The notes below the pieces were generated by a model. That model had not been told where the DNA came from. It made no database searches and saw nothing but the letters and a program-made list of their open reading frames with translations. The position numbers and the translations under genes were made by a program. Of a DNA stretch of 46,519 nucleotides, positions 1 through 9,128 are shown piece by piece. Every line of letters starts with the position of its first letter. Positions within the stretch are counted from its first letter, which is position 1. The DNA is from Alphaproteobacteria bacterium (GTDB lineage: Bacteria > Pseudomonadota > Alphaproteobacteria > Caulobacterales > Aquidulcibacteraceae): positions 1 to 46,519 of the forward strand of contig WGOB01000031.1 in the NCBI GenBank assembly GCA_016124255.1, in the 5' to 3' direction.

Positions 1-739
<739 letters not shown>

Positions 740-753
740 TTACCTCAACGTGT

Positions 754-1632
754 TCAGGGCTGGGCCGGCGCGTCGGCCGGCACGGGCGCTGGCGCATCGG
801 CCGGCGCCGCCTCGGCGGACGCCGCCTCTTCGGCCGGCGGCGCAAGCGATCCGCCCTGCTCCACCACCCAGCGCTCGAATTCCGGGCGCGACACGGCGCG
901 CACCTCGATCGGCATGTAGGCGTGGTTGATCCCGCACAATTCCGAGCACTGCCCGTAATAGGTTCCCGGCCGATCGACGTTGAACCAGCCGACATTCGTG
1001 CGGCCCTGGATCGCGTCCTGCTTCACCCCGAACGCAGGCACCGTCCATGAATGGATGACGTCGCTCGACGTGATCAGCACGCGCACGTTCTCGCCGACGG
1101 GCACATAGATCGGGTTGTCGACCGCAAGCAGGTAAGGGCGCTGTTGCGCGATCGCCTGATCTTCCGGCAGCAGGTTCGAGTTCACCTGGACGCCGAGATC
1201 TTCGTAGGCGTAGCTCCAGGCCCAGGAACTGGCGGTGACCTTGATCGTGATCTCCGCCGGCGGCGCGCGCTCTTGCGCGTGCAGGATCGGGAACGAGCGG
1301 ATCGCGATCACCACCAGGATGAGCACCGGCACGACCGTCCAGATCACTTCCACCAGCATGTTGTGCGTGAACTTGCGCGGCGTCGGGTTGGTCCAGCGAT
1401 TGTAGCGGATCACCACCCAGGCCAGCAGCACCAGCACGAGCAACGTGATCGCGACGATGATCGGCAGGATGAAATTATGGAAATCCACGATCTGGCGCAT
1501 GGATTCCGTGGCCGGCGCCTGGAAGTCGATTCCGCCATCTTTGGGCTGGCCAGCGAAAGCAGGCGCAGCGCCGATCAGCGCCAAGCCCGCCAGCATAGCC
1601 GCTCTACAGATTCCTGATCGGCTCACCCGCAT
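754..1632 (-). CDS. ctaC: Cytochrome c oxidase subunit II
   Basis: Subunit II carries the binuclear CuA centre that takes electrons from cytochrome c and passes them to subunit I. The 292-residue product has a signal peptide (about residues 1-28), two membrane helices (about 53-76 and 95-113) and a periplasmic cupredoxin domain. All CuA ligands are visible: His194, Cys229, Glu231, Cys233, His237 and Met240, in the motif GQCSELCGINHAYMP. After residue 262 there is a Pro/Ala/Glu-rich tail that is not part of the conserved fold. The ATG at 1632 follows GGAGA by only one or two bases. A GTG two codons later (1626) has better spacing from the same Shine-Dalgarno, so the true start may be 1626. ctaD follows directly. 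Confidence 0.96.
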   Translation of the reverse strand: MRVSRSGICRAAMLAGLALIGAAPAFAGQPKDGGIDFQAPATESMRQIVDFHNFILPIIVAITLLVLVLLAWVVIRYNRWTNPTPRKFTHNMLVEVIWTVVPVLILVVIAIRSFPILHAQERAPPAEITIKVTASSWAWSYAYEDLGVQVNSNLLPEDQAIAQQRPYLLAVDNPIYVPVGENVRVLITSSDVIHSWTVPAFGVKQDAIQGRTNVGWFNVDRPGTYYGQCSELCGINHAYMPIEVRAVSRPEFERWVVEQGGSLAPPAEEAASAEAAPADAPAPVPADAPAQP

Positions 1633-1843
1633 TCTCCACACAGCCCCGACGGTCCTGCTATGGCGCGGGTCGGGCGCAAGTCCTATACTCGCCGGGCGCG
1701 GCAAAAGGACCGGCAGGCCGGGTCCCGTCGCGCCTTGGATAATTCTGTTGCGGCCCAGAATCTTGGGCCGACGCCAGGGTTCAGAGTTGCAGTCCACACA
1801 GCCGCTGCCGCGGCGAGTCCGGACCAAGGCGAAGGGTGCTACC
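1633..1843. promoter_or_regulatory. Divergent intergenic region between ctaC and TPR gene, with inverted repeat
   Basis: This 211-base gap separates the minus-strand oxidase operon from the plus-strand TPR genes, so it should hold both promoters. It contains a perfect inverted repeat at 1751-1770, CGGCCCA-gaatct-TGGGCCG. No T-tract follows on either strand, so an operator is as likely as a terminator. I could not identify convincing -35/-10 boxes. Confidence 0.4.
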
Positions 1844-2539
1844 ATGAGCGGGCGCGACCGTCCAAGGCGGTTCCACGACGCATGCCGTACAGCGTTCGGC
1901 GCGGTCGCCGCCGTGTTTGCGCTCGCCGTTTGTGCGCCGTCCGAGGCCGTCGCGCAGCCGCGCCCGGACGCCGCCGCCCGCACCCAGATCGGCGGGACAA
2001 GCGCCGCCGGCCGCTGCCACCGCGCTGTCGAGACCGGAAACACCGACGACAACGCCATCAACCAGTGCACGCGCGCGATCGAGCAGGAGCGTCTGGTCCG
2101 CGCCGACCTCATCGCCGCCTACAATAATCGCGGCGTCCTGCGCTTGCGCCGGCGCGAGGGGGTGCTCGCCCTGGCCGACTTCGAGGCGGCGCTCCAGCTC
2201 GACCCCGAGGTCGGCGAGGTGCACCTCAACCGCGGCGCCGCGCTGGTGATGGTGAACCGGCCTGGGCCGGCCGTCGCCGCCATCACCGAAGCGCTCTCGC
2301 TCGGCGTGGCCGAGCCGCACAAGGCCTATTTCAACCGCGCCGCCGCCCGCGAGTCGCTGGGCGATGTCCGCGGCGCGTACGAAGATTATTCCGCCGCACT
2401 CCAGATCCGCCCGGACTGGCCCGCGGCCGAGGCGGAATTGGAGCGCTTTGTCCGCAGCGGACGAGACCGCATGGAACAGGCCATGCGCAACGAGGCCGCG
2501 GCCGACGAGCCCGAGGCAGAAGGCGACGGCTACAACTAG
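1844..2539 (+). CDS. Exported TPR-repeat protein (first of a tandem pair)
   Basis: The 231-residue product begins with a basic stretch and a hydrophobic segment ending in an Ala-rich cleavage region (about residues 16-38), so it is probably exported to the periplasm. Residues from about 85 to 205 form three TPR-like units, recognisable from NNRGVLRLRRREGVLALADF, HLNRGAALV and AYFNRAAARESLGD. Such repeats bind protein partners and have no catalytic role. The ATG at 1844 was chosen because it precedes the signal-like segment and follows a GAAGG sequence; the frame is open much further upstream without coding character. A paralogue starts 55 bases downstream in the same orientation. The C-terminus is acidic. 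The partner and process are unknown. Confidence 0.85.
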   Translation: MSGRDRPRRFHDACRTAFGAVAAVFALAVCAPSEAVAQPRPDAAARTQIGGTSAAGRCHRAVETGNTDDNAINQCTRAIEQERLVRADLIAAYNNRGVLRLRRREGVLALADFEAALQLDPEVGEVHLNRGAALVMVNRPGPAVAAITEALSLGVAEPHKAYFNRAAARESLGDVRGAYEDYSAALQIRPDWPAAEAELERFVRSGRDRMEQAMRNEAAADEPEAEGDGYN

Positions 2540-2594
2540 ACGGAGGACCCGTCCAAGCCCACACTCCGGTGTCGAGACGTTCAGGGAGAGCCCC

Positions 2595-3152
2595 ATGCTG
2601 AGAACCGTCATCGCCTGCGCCGCGCTCGGCGCAATAAGCTTCGCCGGATCCGCCTCCGCGGCGGTGATGGTGCTGGGAGAGGGCCCGGCGCGCGCCTGCT
2701 ATGAGGCGGCCCGCGCAGACCGCGGCGACCGCGATGCGCTGCACGATTGCGATGTCGCCCTACAGGGCCCGATAACGCCGAGCGACCGGGTGGCCACCCG
2801 CATCAATCGCGGCATCATCTACGTCAATCGCCGGCAGGCCAATCTCGCGCTGGCCGATTTCGATGAGGCGATCCGTTTGGCCCCGACCCGCGGCGAAGCC
2901 CACGTCAATCGCGGCGCCGCGCTGATGCTGAATGGCGACTACCAGGGCGCGATTGAGAGCATCAACGAGGGCATCGCCCTCGACACCAACGAGGTCCACA
3001 AGGCCTATTTCAATCGCGCCATCGCGCATGAGGAATTGGGCCAACTGCGCGCCGCCTATGAGGATTACCAGCAGGCTGCGAGCCTTGCGCCCGAATGGCA
3101 GTCGCCGCGGATGGAGCTGGCGCGGTTCACCGTACGCCGCCGCGACGACTGA
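2595..3152 (+). CDS. Exported TPR-repeat protein (second of a tandem pair)
   Basis: The 185-residue protein has a clear signal peptide (residues 1-23, ending SASA) followed by TPR units containing INRGIIYVNRRQANLALADF, HVNRGAALMLNGDYQGAIES and AYFNRAIAHEELGQLRAAYE. It aligns along its length with the upstream 1844-2539 product: both have ALADF, NRGAAL, HKAYFNRA and AYEDY at equivalent positions, so the two arose by tandem duplication. A GGGAGAG Shine-Dalgarno precedes the ATG. The short spacing suggests co-transcription. The stop codon lies three bases from the stop of the convergent DUF3291 gene, leaving no room for a terminator between them. Function is unknown beyond probable protein binding in the periplasm. 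Confidence 0.85.
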   Translation: MLRTVIACAALGAISFAGSASAAVMVLGEGPARACYEAARADRGDRDALHDCDVALQGPITPSDRVATRINRGIIYVNRRQANLALADFDEAIRLAPTRGEAHVNRGAALMLNGDYQGAIESINEGIALDTNEVHKAYFNRAIAHEELGQLRAAYEDYQQAASLAPEWQSPRMELARFTVRRRDD

Positions 3153-3155
3153 CGC

Positions 3156-3638
3156 TCACGCGCATTCATCCAGGACCGGGCGGACCTCGCGTTCGCCCGG
3201 CGCCGGGAACGGCGTCTTGAACGTGAACGCGGCGGGCGTCGGCCCGAGGCGCGCAAGCGTCTCCAGCGCAGCCTGGCCGTCAGCAATCGTAGGCGTGCGT
3301 CCCGCTTCCACCCACCAGAGCGCCATGTAGACGTCCATGTGCTCGAACCATTCGCGGCGCCGACGCATGATCGTCCGGTGTGCGCCGTTGCGATAGACGA
3401 AAGCCGCGAGCGCATCGAGATCACGCCACAAGGACATGTTCACAGCGATCAGCGGATCGGGATAGGGGCGGAGGTCGACGGCGTTGTTCCCGTCGCCCGT
3501 TAGTCTCCAGATGAACCCGTCCTGCGTCTCGGCGATGGCGTTCACCTCGTCCAGGGCGTTCATAAAATCGGTGTTTGCAGGATGCTCCGAGGGCAGGCGG
3601 AAACGCCCGATGTTTATCTGTGCGAGATGGTGCGCCAC
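3156..3638 (-). CDS. DUF3291 family protein
   Basis: The 160-residue product resembles the DUF3291 family, a ferredoxin-like fold related to antibiotic-biosynthesis monooxygenases; no activity can be assigned. Family features are the N-terminal AHHLAQINIGRFRLP, GFIWRLTGDGNNAVDLRPY and MSLWRDLDALAAFVY. I chose the GTG at 3638 because a strong GAGGAG lies seven bases upstream and the family normally starts at this point; an ATG five codons earlier (3653) has only a weak site. The gene lies 34 bases downstream of lpxL on the same strand and may be the last gene of the lipid A operon, although nothing in the sequence ties it to lipid A. Confidence 0.82.
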   Translation of the reverse strand: MAHHLAQINIGRFRLPSEHPANTDFMNALDEVNAIAETQDGFIWRLTGDGNNAVDLRPYPDPLIAVNMSLWRDLDALAAFVYRNGAHRTIMRRRREWFEHMDVYMALWWVEAGRTPTIADGQAALETLARLGPTPAAFTFKTPFPAPGEREVRPVLDECA

Positions 3639-3672
3639 GAACCCACTCCTCATTCTCGTTACGGCCTCTGAT

Positions 3673-4581
3673 TTAGAGCACGCCGGCGGCGCGCCAAGCT
3701 TCCTTCGGCCAACGGCGATGCACCCAGAACCATTGCTCCGGCGCCTCACGGATGCGCGCCTCCATGAACGCGTTCACACGCCGCACCGTCTCCGCCACGG
3801 CAGCGTCGCCCTTGTCGTAGTCGATCGGAATGGCTTCGTGCACGGTAGAGCGGAAGCGCAGCCCGCCGAGGCGCTTCAGTGAAAACGGAATGAGCGGCAC
3901 GCGATTGGCGATGGCGAGGCGTGCGGGCCCATCCGCGGTCATCGCGTCGTGCCCGAACAGCGGCGCCGCCACGCCCTCATTGTACTTCTGGTCGTTCATC
4001 AGCACGATCGTCTCCTTGCGCTTCAGCGCCCGAATGAGCGCCATGCCGCCTTCGCGGCCCTTCGCTGCCTGCAGATCAACGCCGTAGCGGCGCCGCGTCT
4101 CGATGATGCGCCGATCGATGATCGGATTGTTGGCCGGCCGGTAGGTGACGTGGCATGTCACGCCGCTTTCGACGAGTGTGATCGCCATGATTTCCCAGTT
4201 CGAGAAATGCCCCGCGATGAACACCGCCCCCGTCTTCGCCGCATCCTGATAGCGCGCCCCGCCCACCACTTCGATCTCGGCGAGACGCTCGGCTCGCCGA
4301 AATTTGTCCATGTGCGGAAATTCCCCGAACGTGCGCCCGAGATCGTCCCACATCGCGCGCGCGACGTCGCGCCGCCACGCCTCGCTCTCGTCAGGAAAGG
4401 CGAGCCGGAGATTGCGCAGCGCGGTCGTGTGCGCACCGGTAAGCGGACCGAACGTCCGCGCGAGCGCTGCCCCCGCGGCGGAGGCGCGTTCAACGCCCAT
4501 AGCCCCGAACCCACCGAGATAGGCGTCGAACGCCAGCGCCTCGATGCGATGCCCGAACGTGATCTCGGTGTTGACCGCCAT
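3673..4581 (-). CDS. lpxL: Lipid A late acyltransferase (LpxL/HtrB family)
   Basis: LpxL-type enzymes add a secondary acyl chain from acyl-ACP to Kdo-lipid A at the cytoplasmic face of the inner membrane. The 302-residue protein has the catalytic HX4E motif as GHFSNWE (His125, Glu130), the downstream block NDQKYNEGVAAPLFG and the C-terminal family signature QWFWVHRRWPK. A weakly hydrophobic N-terminus probably mediates membrane association. Its ATG shares one base with the lpxK stop (TGATG), which indicates translational coupling. Placement directly after waaA and lpxK fits the pathway order, because these acyltransferases normally need Kdo-bearing lipid A. The acyl-chain specificity (LpxL, LpxM or another type) cannot be told from the sequence. 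Confidence 0.9.
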   Translation of the reverse strand: MAVNTEITFGHRIEALAFDAYLGGFGAMGVERASAAGAALARTFGPLTGAHTTALRNLRLAFPDESEAWRRDVARAMWDDLGRTFGEFPHMDKFRRAERLAEIEVVGGARYQDAAKTGAVFIAGHFSNWEIMAITLVESGVTCHVTYRPANNPIIDRRIIETRRRYGVDLQAAKGREGGMALIRALKRKETIVLMNDQKYNEGVAAPLFGHDAMTADGPARLAIANRVPLIPFSLKRLGGLRFRSTVHEAIPIDYDKGDAAVAETVRRVNAFMEARIREAPEQWFWVHRRWPKEAWRAAGVL

Positions 4582-5546
4582 CAGCGCACGGCCTTCGCCA
4601 ACAGCGCCGCAAGCGCGGCCTCATCCTCGAAGTGCGCGGCGACCTTGAACGCTGTGATGCGGCCCCGCCACGCCGGCGCCAGGCGCGCGCAATCCTTCTC
4701 GGTGGCGACGAGCGTCGCGCCGCGCTCCGCAGCGAGCGTCGCAAGCCAGCGCAATTCGCCTTCATCGAACGGGTGATGGTCCGTGTACGGAATCGCCTCG
4801 GCGATCTCGCCGCCCGCGCCCCTGAGGCCGTCGAAGAACTTCTCCGGCCGCGCAATCCCCGCGAACGCGATGAGCGGGCCCGCAGGCGGCGCAGCGAGCG
4901 GCGCGAGATGCGCGCGCAGCAGCGGCTTGCCCGTCGCCGCCGCCCAATCGGGCGCCTCGCCCTCGCCCATCAGCACAAACGCGTCGGCGCGGGCAAGACC
5001 GTCCGCAAGCCGCTCGCGCAGCGGTCCCGCCGGAAAGACCTTGCGGTTGCCCACGCCCGCCCGCGCATCGACCACGACGAGCGCGAGGTCCTTGACGAGG
5101 GTCGGGTTCTGGAAGCCGTCGTCCATGACGATGACGCGCGCGCCGGCGGCGATCGCCGCTTTGGCGCCGGCGACCCGATCGCGCGCGATCCAGGTCGGAC
5201 CGTCCCGGGCGTGCAGCAGCGCCTCGTCGCCGACATCGCGGAAGTCCGCGTCGGCCGCGACGTTGAGCGGTCCCTTCTCACGCCCGCCATAGCCGCGCAG
5301 CAGGACGTGCGCCCCCGCGCCAAGCACCGCACGCACCGCGCGCGCGACCGGCGTCTTGCCCGCGCCGCCCAAAGTGAGATTGCCGACGCAGATGACCGGC
5401 GCAGCCGCGCGCGTCGGAACCGTCCACCGCCGCCGCCCCGCCGCCGCGGCGGCGTAGACCCAGCTCACCGGCGCAAGCGCGAGCTGCAGCATGTGCACCG
5501 CGTCGCGTCCCTTTGCTTCGCCTGACCAGAACAGCGGCGCCCGCAC
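4581..5546 (-). CDS. lpxK: Tetraacyldisaccharide 4'-kinase
   Basis: LpxK phosphorylates the 4' position of the lipid A disaccharide using ATP at the inner membrane. The 321-residue product is of normal length. It shows the N-terminal MRAPLFW block, a hydrophobic segment near residues 20-36, the P-loop GNLTLGGAGKTPVAR (about residues 55-69), and the DDGFQN motif at 142-147. The start is a GTG immediately following the waaA stop (stop at 5547-5549, start at 5546), and MRAPxFW is the usual start in the family, which supports it. Tight packing with waaA upstream and lpxL downstream makes this one translationally coupled operon. Confidence 0.96.
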   Translation of the reverse strand: MRAPLFWSGEAKGRDAVHMLQLALAPVSWVYAAAAAGRRRWTVPTRAAAPVICVGNLTLGGAGKTPVARAVRAVLGAGAHVLLRGYGGREKGPLNVAADADFRDVGDEALLHARDGPTWIARDRVAGAKAAIAAGARVIVMDDGFQNPTLVKDLALVVVDARAGVGNRKVFPAGPLRERLADGLARADAFVLMGEGEAPDWAAATGKPLLRAHLAPLAAPPAGPLIAFAGIARPEKFFDGLRGAGGEIAEAIPYTDHHPFDEGELRWLATLAAERGATLVATEKDCARLAPAWRGRITAFKVAAHFEDEAALAALLAKAVR

Positions 5547-6833
5547 TCAGGCGCTCGCCTGCGTCGGCGCGTGCGCGACCCCGAGCCGCGCCGAAAGCGC
5601 ATCGAGCGTCGCCGCCAGCGCCGGCGCACCGGCGTCCGCCGCCTTCAGCGCTGCGACCGTCAACCGGGTGCGCGCGGCCTCATCGGCCCACAGCCGCGCC
5701 ACCGCCGCCTCCAGATCCTGCGGCGTTTCTACGGTGACGGCGGCGTCCGCCTGCGCGAGCGCATCGTAGAGATCGGAAAAACTCTCCACGTGCGGGCCGG
5801 TGATGATCGCCGAGCCGAGCTTCGCGGGTTCGATCGGATTGTGGCCGCGCAGACCCGGCTGCAGGCTGCCGCACACCACCGAGACCGGCGCCAGGCGATA
5901 GAACATGCCCAGTTCGCCGATCGTGTCGGCGACATAGAACGGCGCGGCCCCGATCGGCTGCCCCAGCGAACGCCGCGGCGCGCGCTCGGCGATCTGCGCC
6001 ACGCTCGCGCCGCGTTCGGGATGGCGCGGCGCGATGATCAGCAGCGCATTGGGATGGCGCGTACGCAAGCGAGAATGCACGCCGGCGACGATGTCTTCTT
6101 CTCCTTCGTGCGTGCTGGCCGCCAGCCACACTGGACGCTCGCCGATCGCTTCGCGGAGCGCCGCCAGCGCCGCCTCGTCGACATGCGGCGCCGCGGCGGC
6201 GAGCTTCAGATTGCCGATCCCCGGCACATCGCGCCCGGCCAAATCCGAGAGGCCGTCCGCCGTCCGCGCGTCCGCCGCGAGGATCGGATCGAAGCACTCC
6301 AAGAGATGCCGGATGCTCGCGCGCATGCGCCGCCAGCGCCCGAGCGAGGCCTCGCTCATGCGCGCGTTGACCAGCGCGAGCGGCACGCCCATGGCGCGCG
6401 CCTCGAGCGCCAGATTGGGCCAGAGCTCGCTTTCGACGAACACGCCAAGATCAGGCCGCCAATGCGCCAGGAAACGCTGCACGCACGCCACCCGGTCGAG
6501 CGGCGCGTATTGGTGCAGCGCCTTGGGCGCACGCGTCTTGAACAAGTCCGCCGACGTGCGCGTGCCGGTCGTGACGAGAAACGAAAGCTCCGGATCGCGC
6601 AACGCCAGTCCGTGCTGCAGCTGCAAGACCACGCCCATCTCGCCGACGCTCGCGCCGTGCAGCCACACCAGCCGGCCCGGCGGCCGCGCGATTTCCGTGC
6701 GGCCGTAGCGTTCGCCGATGCGCTGGGCGTCTTCCTTGCCGATCTGTGTGCGCATCTTGAGCCAGGCGGTGAGTGCGGGCGCGAGCGCGCCGGCCCCGGC
6801 GCGATAGAGCGAGAGCGCAAGCGGGCGCTTCAC
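5547..6833 (-). CDS. waaA: 3-deoxy-D-manno-octulosonic acid (Kdo) transferase
   Basis: WaaA (KdtA) is a GT-B glycosyltransferase that transfers Kdo from CMP-Kdo to the lipid A precursor on the cytoplasmic face of the inner membrane. The 428-residue protein has an N-terminal hydrophobic anchor, followed by WLHGASVGE with the presumed catalytic base Glu65. Later come family blocks such as FVESELWPNL, LVNARMSE, ASTHEGEE and NPIEPAKLGSAIITGPH. The start is GTG at 6833 and overlaps the stop of the upstream acyltransferase gene by four bases (GTGA). Whether the enzyme adds one or two Kdo residues cannot be read from the sequence. Confidence 0.96.
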   Translation of the reverse strand: MKRPLALSLYRAGAGALAPALTAWLKMRTQIGKEDAQRIGERYGRTEIARPPGRLVWLHGASVGEMGVVLQLQHGLALRDPELSFLVTTGTRTSADLFKTRAPKALHQYAPLDRVACVQRFLAHWRPDLGVFVESELWPNLALEARAMGVPLALVNARMSEASLGRWRRMRASIRHLLECFDPILAADARTADGLSDLAGRDVPGIGNLKLAAAAPHVDEAALAALREAIGERPVWLAASTHEGEEDIVAGVHSRLRTRHPNALLIIAPRHPERGASVAQIAERAPRRSLGQPIGAAPFYVADTIGELGMFYRLAPVSVVCGSLQPGLRGHNPIEPAKLGSAIITGPHVESFSDLYDALAQADAAVTVETPQDLEAAVARLWADEAARTRLTVAALKAADAGAPALAATLDALSARLGVAHAPTQASA

Positions 6834-7579
6834 GATGCCGCCGCCTCCAGCTCTGCCGGCTCGCCGCGCGGCGCCGGCTCGATCACCGTCGCGCCGGCGA
6901 GCCTGTCGGCCTCCGCGGTGAGCCGGTTGAGCTCCAACTCAAGCGCAGCGCGGGCGCGCTCAAGCGCCGCCTCGTCGGCGTCTGGGGCGACGCGCAGCGC
7001 GTCGCCCCAGACGATGATCCCCCGGCCGAACCAATAGGGCAGCACGAACCGGTCCCAGGATTTGAAGACCTTGGCGCGGCTGACGCTCCACGCGAACGGC
7101 ACGATCGGCGCGTTCATACGCTTGGCGAGCTGGACCACGCCCAATTGCGCCTGCATGCGCGGCCCGCGCGGACCGTCCGGCGCGATCGCGATGGCGCCGC
7201 CGCCCTCCATGTGACGGATCATCCGGCGCATCGCCTCCACCGCGCCCTTGCGGTCCCGCCCGCGCGGAGACGACCCGCGGATCACGTCATGCCCGACGGT
7301 GCGCGTGGCGGCCGCGACGATCCCGCCGTCGCGCGAGTGCGAGATCAGCACTTTCGCCGGCTGCGCGCCAAGCTTCTTCAGCCAGCCCCGGTGCGAGAGC
7401 ACGATGCGGCCGTGCCAGAAACAAACGAGCGCCGGGCCGCCGGCGCGCCAGACGGCCTCCGCGGCCTCTCGATTGATCAGCCGCCAGCGCGTCGTCCAGC
7501 CGCAGACGAGCATGTAGGCCCCGAGAAGACGGCCGATGATCGCCTGAGCGAATGGGGATTGGGCGAGGCGCTTGAGCAT
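6830..7579 (-). CDS. Lysophospholipid acyltransferase family protein (DUF374)
   Basis: The 249-residue protein belongs to the DUF374 branch of the LPLAT/PlsC-like acyltransferases, which in alphaproteobacteria usually sits directly upstream of waaA. It has a hydrophobic N-terminus (about residues 10-28), an FWHGRIVLSH block with His56, SHSRDGG (80-86) and the conserved DGPRGP (135-140). The likely role is acylation of a lipid A or lipid intermediate; the substrate is unknown. It heads the minus-strand operon DUF374-waaA-lpxK-lpxL. The last roughly 50 residues are Ala/Glu-rich and poorly conserved in appearance. The operon promoter should lie in 7580-7731, which it shares with the divergent phosphatase gene. 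Confidence 0.88.
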   Translation of the reverse strand: MLKRLAQSPFAQAIIGRLLGAYMLVCGWTTRWRLINREAAEAVWRAGGPALVCFWHGRIVLSHRGWLKKLGAQPAKVLISHSRDGGIVAAATRTVGHDVIRGSSPRGRDRKGAVEAMRRMIRHMEGGGAIAIAPDGPRGPRMQAQLGVVQLAKRMNAPIVPFAWSVSRAKVFKSWDRFVLPYWFGRGIIVWGDALRVAPDADEAALERARAALELELNRLTAEADRLAGATVIEPAPRGEPAELEAAAS

Positions 7580-7731
7580 GGCCTTAGGGGGCGGGGCGGC
7601 GGGCGCCCGGGGTTGTGGCGCCCTTATATTTGGTGGACGGCCCCGTTATAGGAGCCCCTCGCCGATTTGCGCCAGCCTCGGCGGCGCGCTTTCCAGACCC
7701 GCCGGCAGGCGGACCGCTGCCCCCCAACGTC

Positions 7732-8418
7732 ATGACCGCACAGATCGCCCCCTCCGCCCGGTACGACCTCGCCACGCCCGAAGGACGCAGGCGCGCGAAC
7801 GCTGACTTGATGTGGGGCGATCACGGCTTTCTGCGGCTGCGGTTTCAGAACTTCCACTGGATCGAGCCCGGCAAGATGGCGCGTGCGAACCAGCCCTCGC
7901 CGGCGCATCTGGAGCGCTATCGCGACGAGGGCATCAAGACGATCCTCAATCTCCGCGGCGTGAGTGACACCGGCTATTACGCGCTTGAACGCGAAGCGTG
8001 CGCGGCGCTGGGGCTGACGCTCATCGACGCCCCGCATGGCTCTAGGGAACCCCCGAAGAAAGAACGCATCCACCGCGCCAAGGAAATCTTCGAAACGATC
8101 GAGTATCCGGCGCTGATGCACTGCAAATCCGGCGCAGACCGAGCGGGCATAATGGCCGTCTTCTACAAGCACTTTCACATGGGCTTGCCGATCGAAGAGG
8201 CGATCGACCAGCTTTCCCTCAAGTACCTGCACGTAAAGGCCGGCAAGACGGGCATGCTCGACTTCTTCTTTCAGACATACCTGGCCGAGACGGCCCACTC
8301 GAAGAAGTCGTTCCTGCAATGGGTCGACGAAGACTACGATCCCGAAGCTGTTCGCCAAGCCTTCAGGGCCCAATGGTGGGGAACAATTCTGACGGAAGGC
8401 GTGTTAAGACGCGAATAA
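7732..8418 (+). CDS. Dual-specificity/tyrosine phosphatase family protein
   Basis: The 228-residue product carries the Cys-based phosphatase signature HCKSGADRAG (His130, nucleophile Cys131, Arg137), the CX5R loop of the DSP/PTP superfamily. Upstream residues ILNLRGVSDT (71-80) match the strand and general-acid region of these enzymes. The substrate could be phosphotyrosine, phosphoserine, a phosphoinositide-like molecule or a phospholipid; none can be chosen from sequence. It is transcribed divergently from the lipid A operon, and the two share a 152-base intergenic region. The ATG at 7732 lacks a clear Shine-Dalgarno, so the start is uncertain; the frame continues upstream to a GTG at 7615 without coding character, and another ATG lies at 7810. 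Confidence 0.83.
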   Translation: MTAQIAPSARYDLATPEGRRRANADLMWGDHGFLRLRFQNFHWIEPGKMARANQPSPAHLERYRDEGIKTILNLRGVSDTGYYALEREACAALGLTLIDAPHGSREPPKKERIHRAKEIFETIEYPALMHCKSGADRAGIMAVFYKHFHMGLPIEEAIDQLSLKYLHVKAGKTGMLDFFFQTYLAETAHSKKSFLQWVDEDYDPEAVRQAFRAQWWGTILTEGVLRRE

Positions 8419-8505
8419 GCCCATTGGACTTCGCAATCGGCGCGATCTTATAGTTCCACTCGTTCCAAGCGCCGCGCAGCCGGCGGATTCGGGGGAGAGT
8501 TTCGC

Positions 8506-9093
8506 ATGCGGACCCATCTGGCCAGCCTCGTGATTAGTGTCGGCGCCTTGGCGCTGGCCGCGTGCGCGCCCCCAACCACGAAATCCACGCCCGCAAGCGA
8601 AGCCGCGAACGCCGAGACCGGTGAGGCTGCGCCCACCGCGGAAGCCGCCCTCGCCGTCGCCGCGATTCCGCGCGGCGCATACAGCGCCGTCTCGCGCACC
8701 GCGACGTCCGTAACCGGAGACCTGACGCTGGCCGACAACGCGATGACGTTCGCGCGCGCACAGAGCTATCAAACCGCGCCGGCCGGCGTTCTGGACGCGT
8801 CTGCGGAATATGCCCCTGGAACCGGCCCGTTGGCGCAAGTCCTTGGCGTGCCCCCCGGCACAGGTATCGAAGTGCGCCGCGTGACGTCGTCTCAGATCGG
8901 CTCAGGCGCGCCCAATGGCGGCTTGTGCGGACGCGATACTGTGACGTTCGTCGCCCTCGCCGCCGCGACCGACAACACCAACATGCCGGGCCTGTGGCTC
9001 GCGGCGTTCAAGGGCGCGAACGCGCCGGGCGAAGGCCGTGGCGCAGAAGGCGATCTCTGCGCCATCTACACGTACGCGCCGGCGTCGCTCTGA
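8506..9093 (+). CDS. Putative lipoprotein of unknown function
   Basis: The 195-residue product has a short basic start, a hydrophobic segment and the lipobox LAAC with Cys20 as the expected lipidated residue, so it is probably anchored in the inner or outer membrane. An Ala/Thr/Glu-rich linker (about residues 21-50) precedes a domain I do not recognise, which contains two Cys residues (in LCGRDT and DLCAIY) that could pair in the periplasm. A GGGGGAGAG Shine-Dalgarno precedes the ATG. Its stop is about 20 bases from the stop of the convergent phasin-like gene. No family-level function can be given. Confidence 0.75.
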   Translation: MRTHLASLVISVGALALAACAPPTTKSTPASEAANAETGEAAPTAEAALAVAAIPRGAYSAVSRTATSVTGDLTLADNAMTFARAQSYQTAPAGVLDASAEYAPGTGPLAQVLGVPPGTGIEVRRVTSSQIGSGAPNGGLCGRDTVTFVALAAATDNTNMPGLWLAAFKGANAPGEGRGAEGDLCAIYTYAPASL

Positions 9094-9094
9094 C

Positions 9095-9128
9095 GTTTAA
9101 GCGCTCTGCGGTTTAGGCGCTCGTGCGG
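9095..9128. repeat. Short tandem repeat at convergent gene ends
   Basis: Two near-identical units, GTTTAAGCGCTCTGCG and GTTTAGGCGCTCGTGCGG, lie head to tail immediately after the lipoprotein stop and cover the stop codon of the convergent phasin-like gene. The most economical explanation is a local duplication. It shows no hairpin or T-tract. Confidence 0.5.

Noticed and set aside
5571-7037. A 488-residue plus-strand frame opposite waaA and the DUF374 gene
   Set aside because: Arg-rich composition and no start signal; both minus-strand genes carry clear family motifs.
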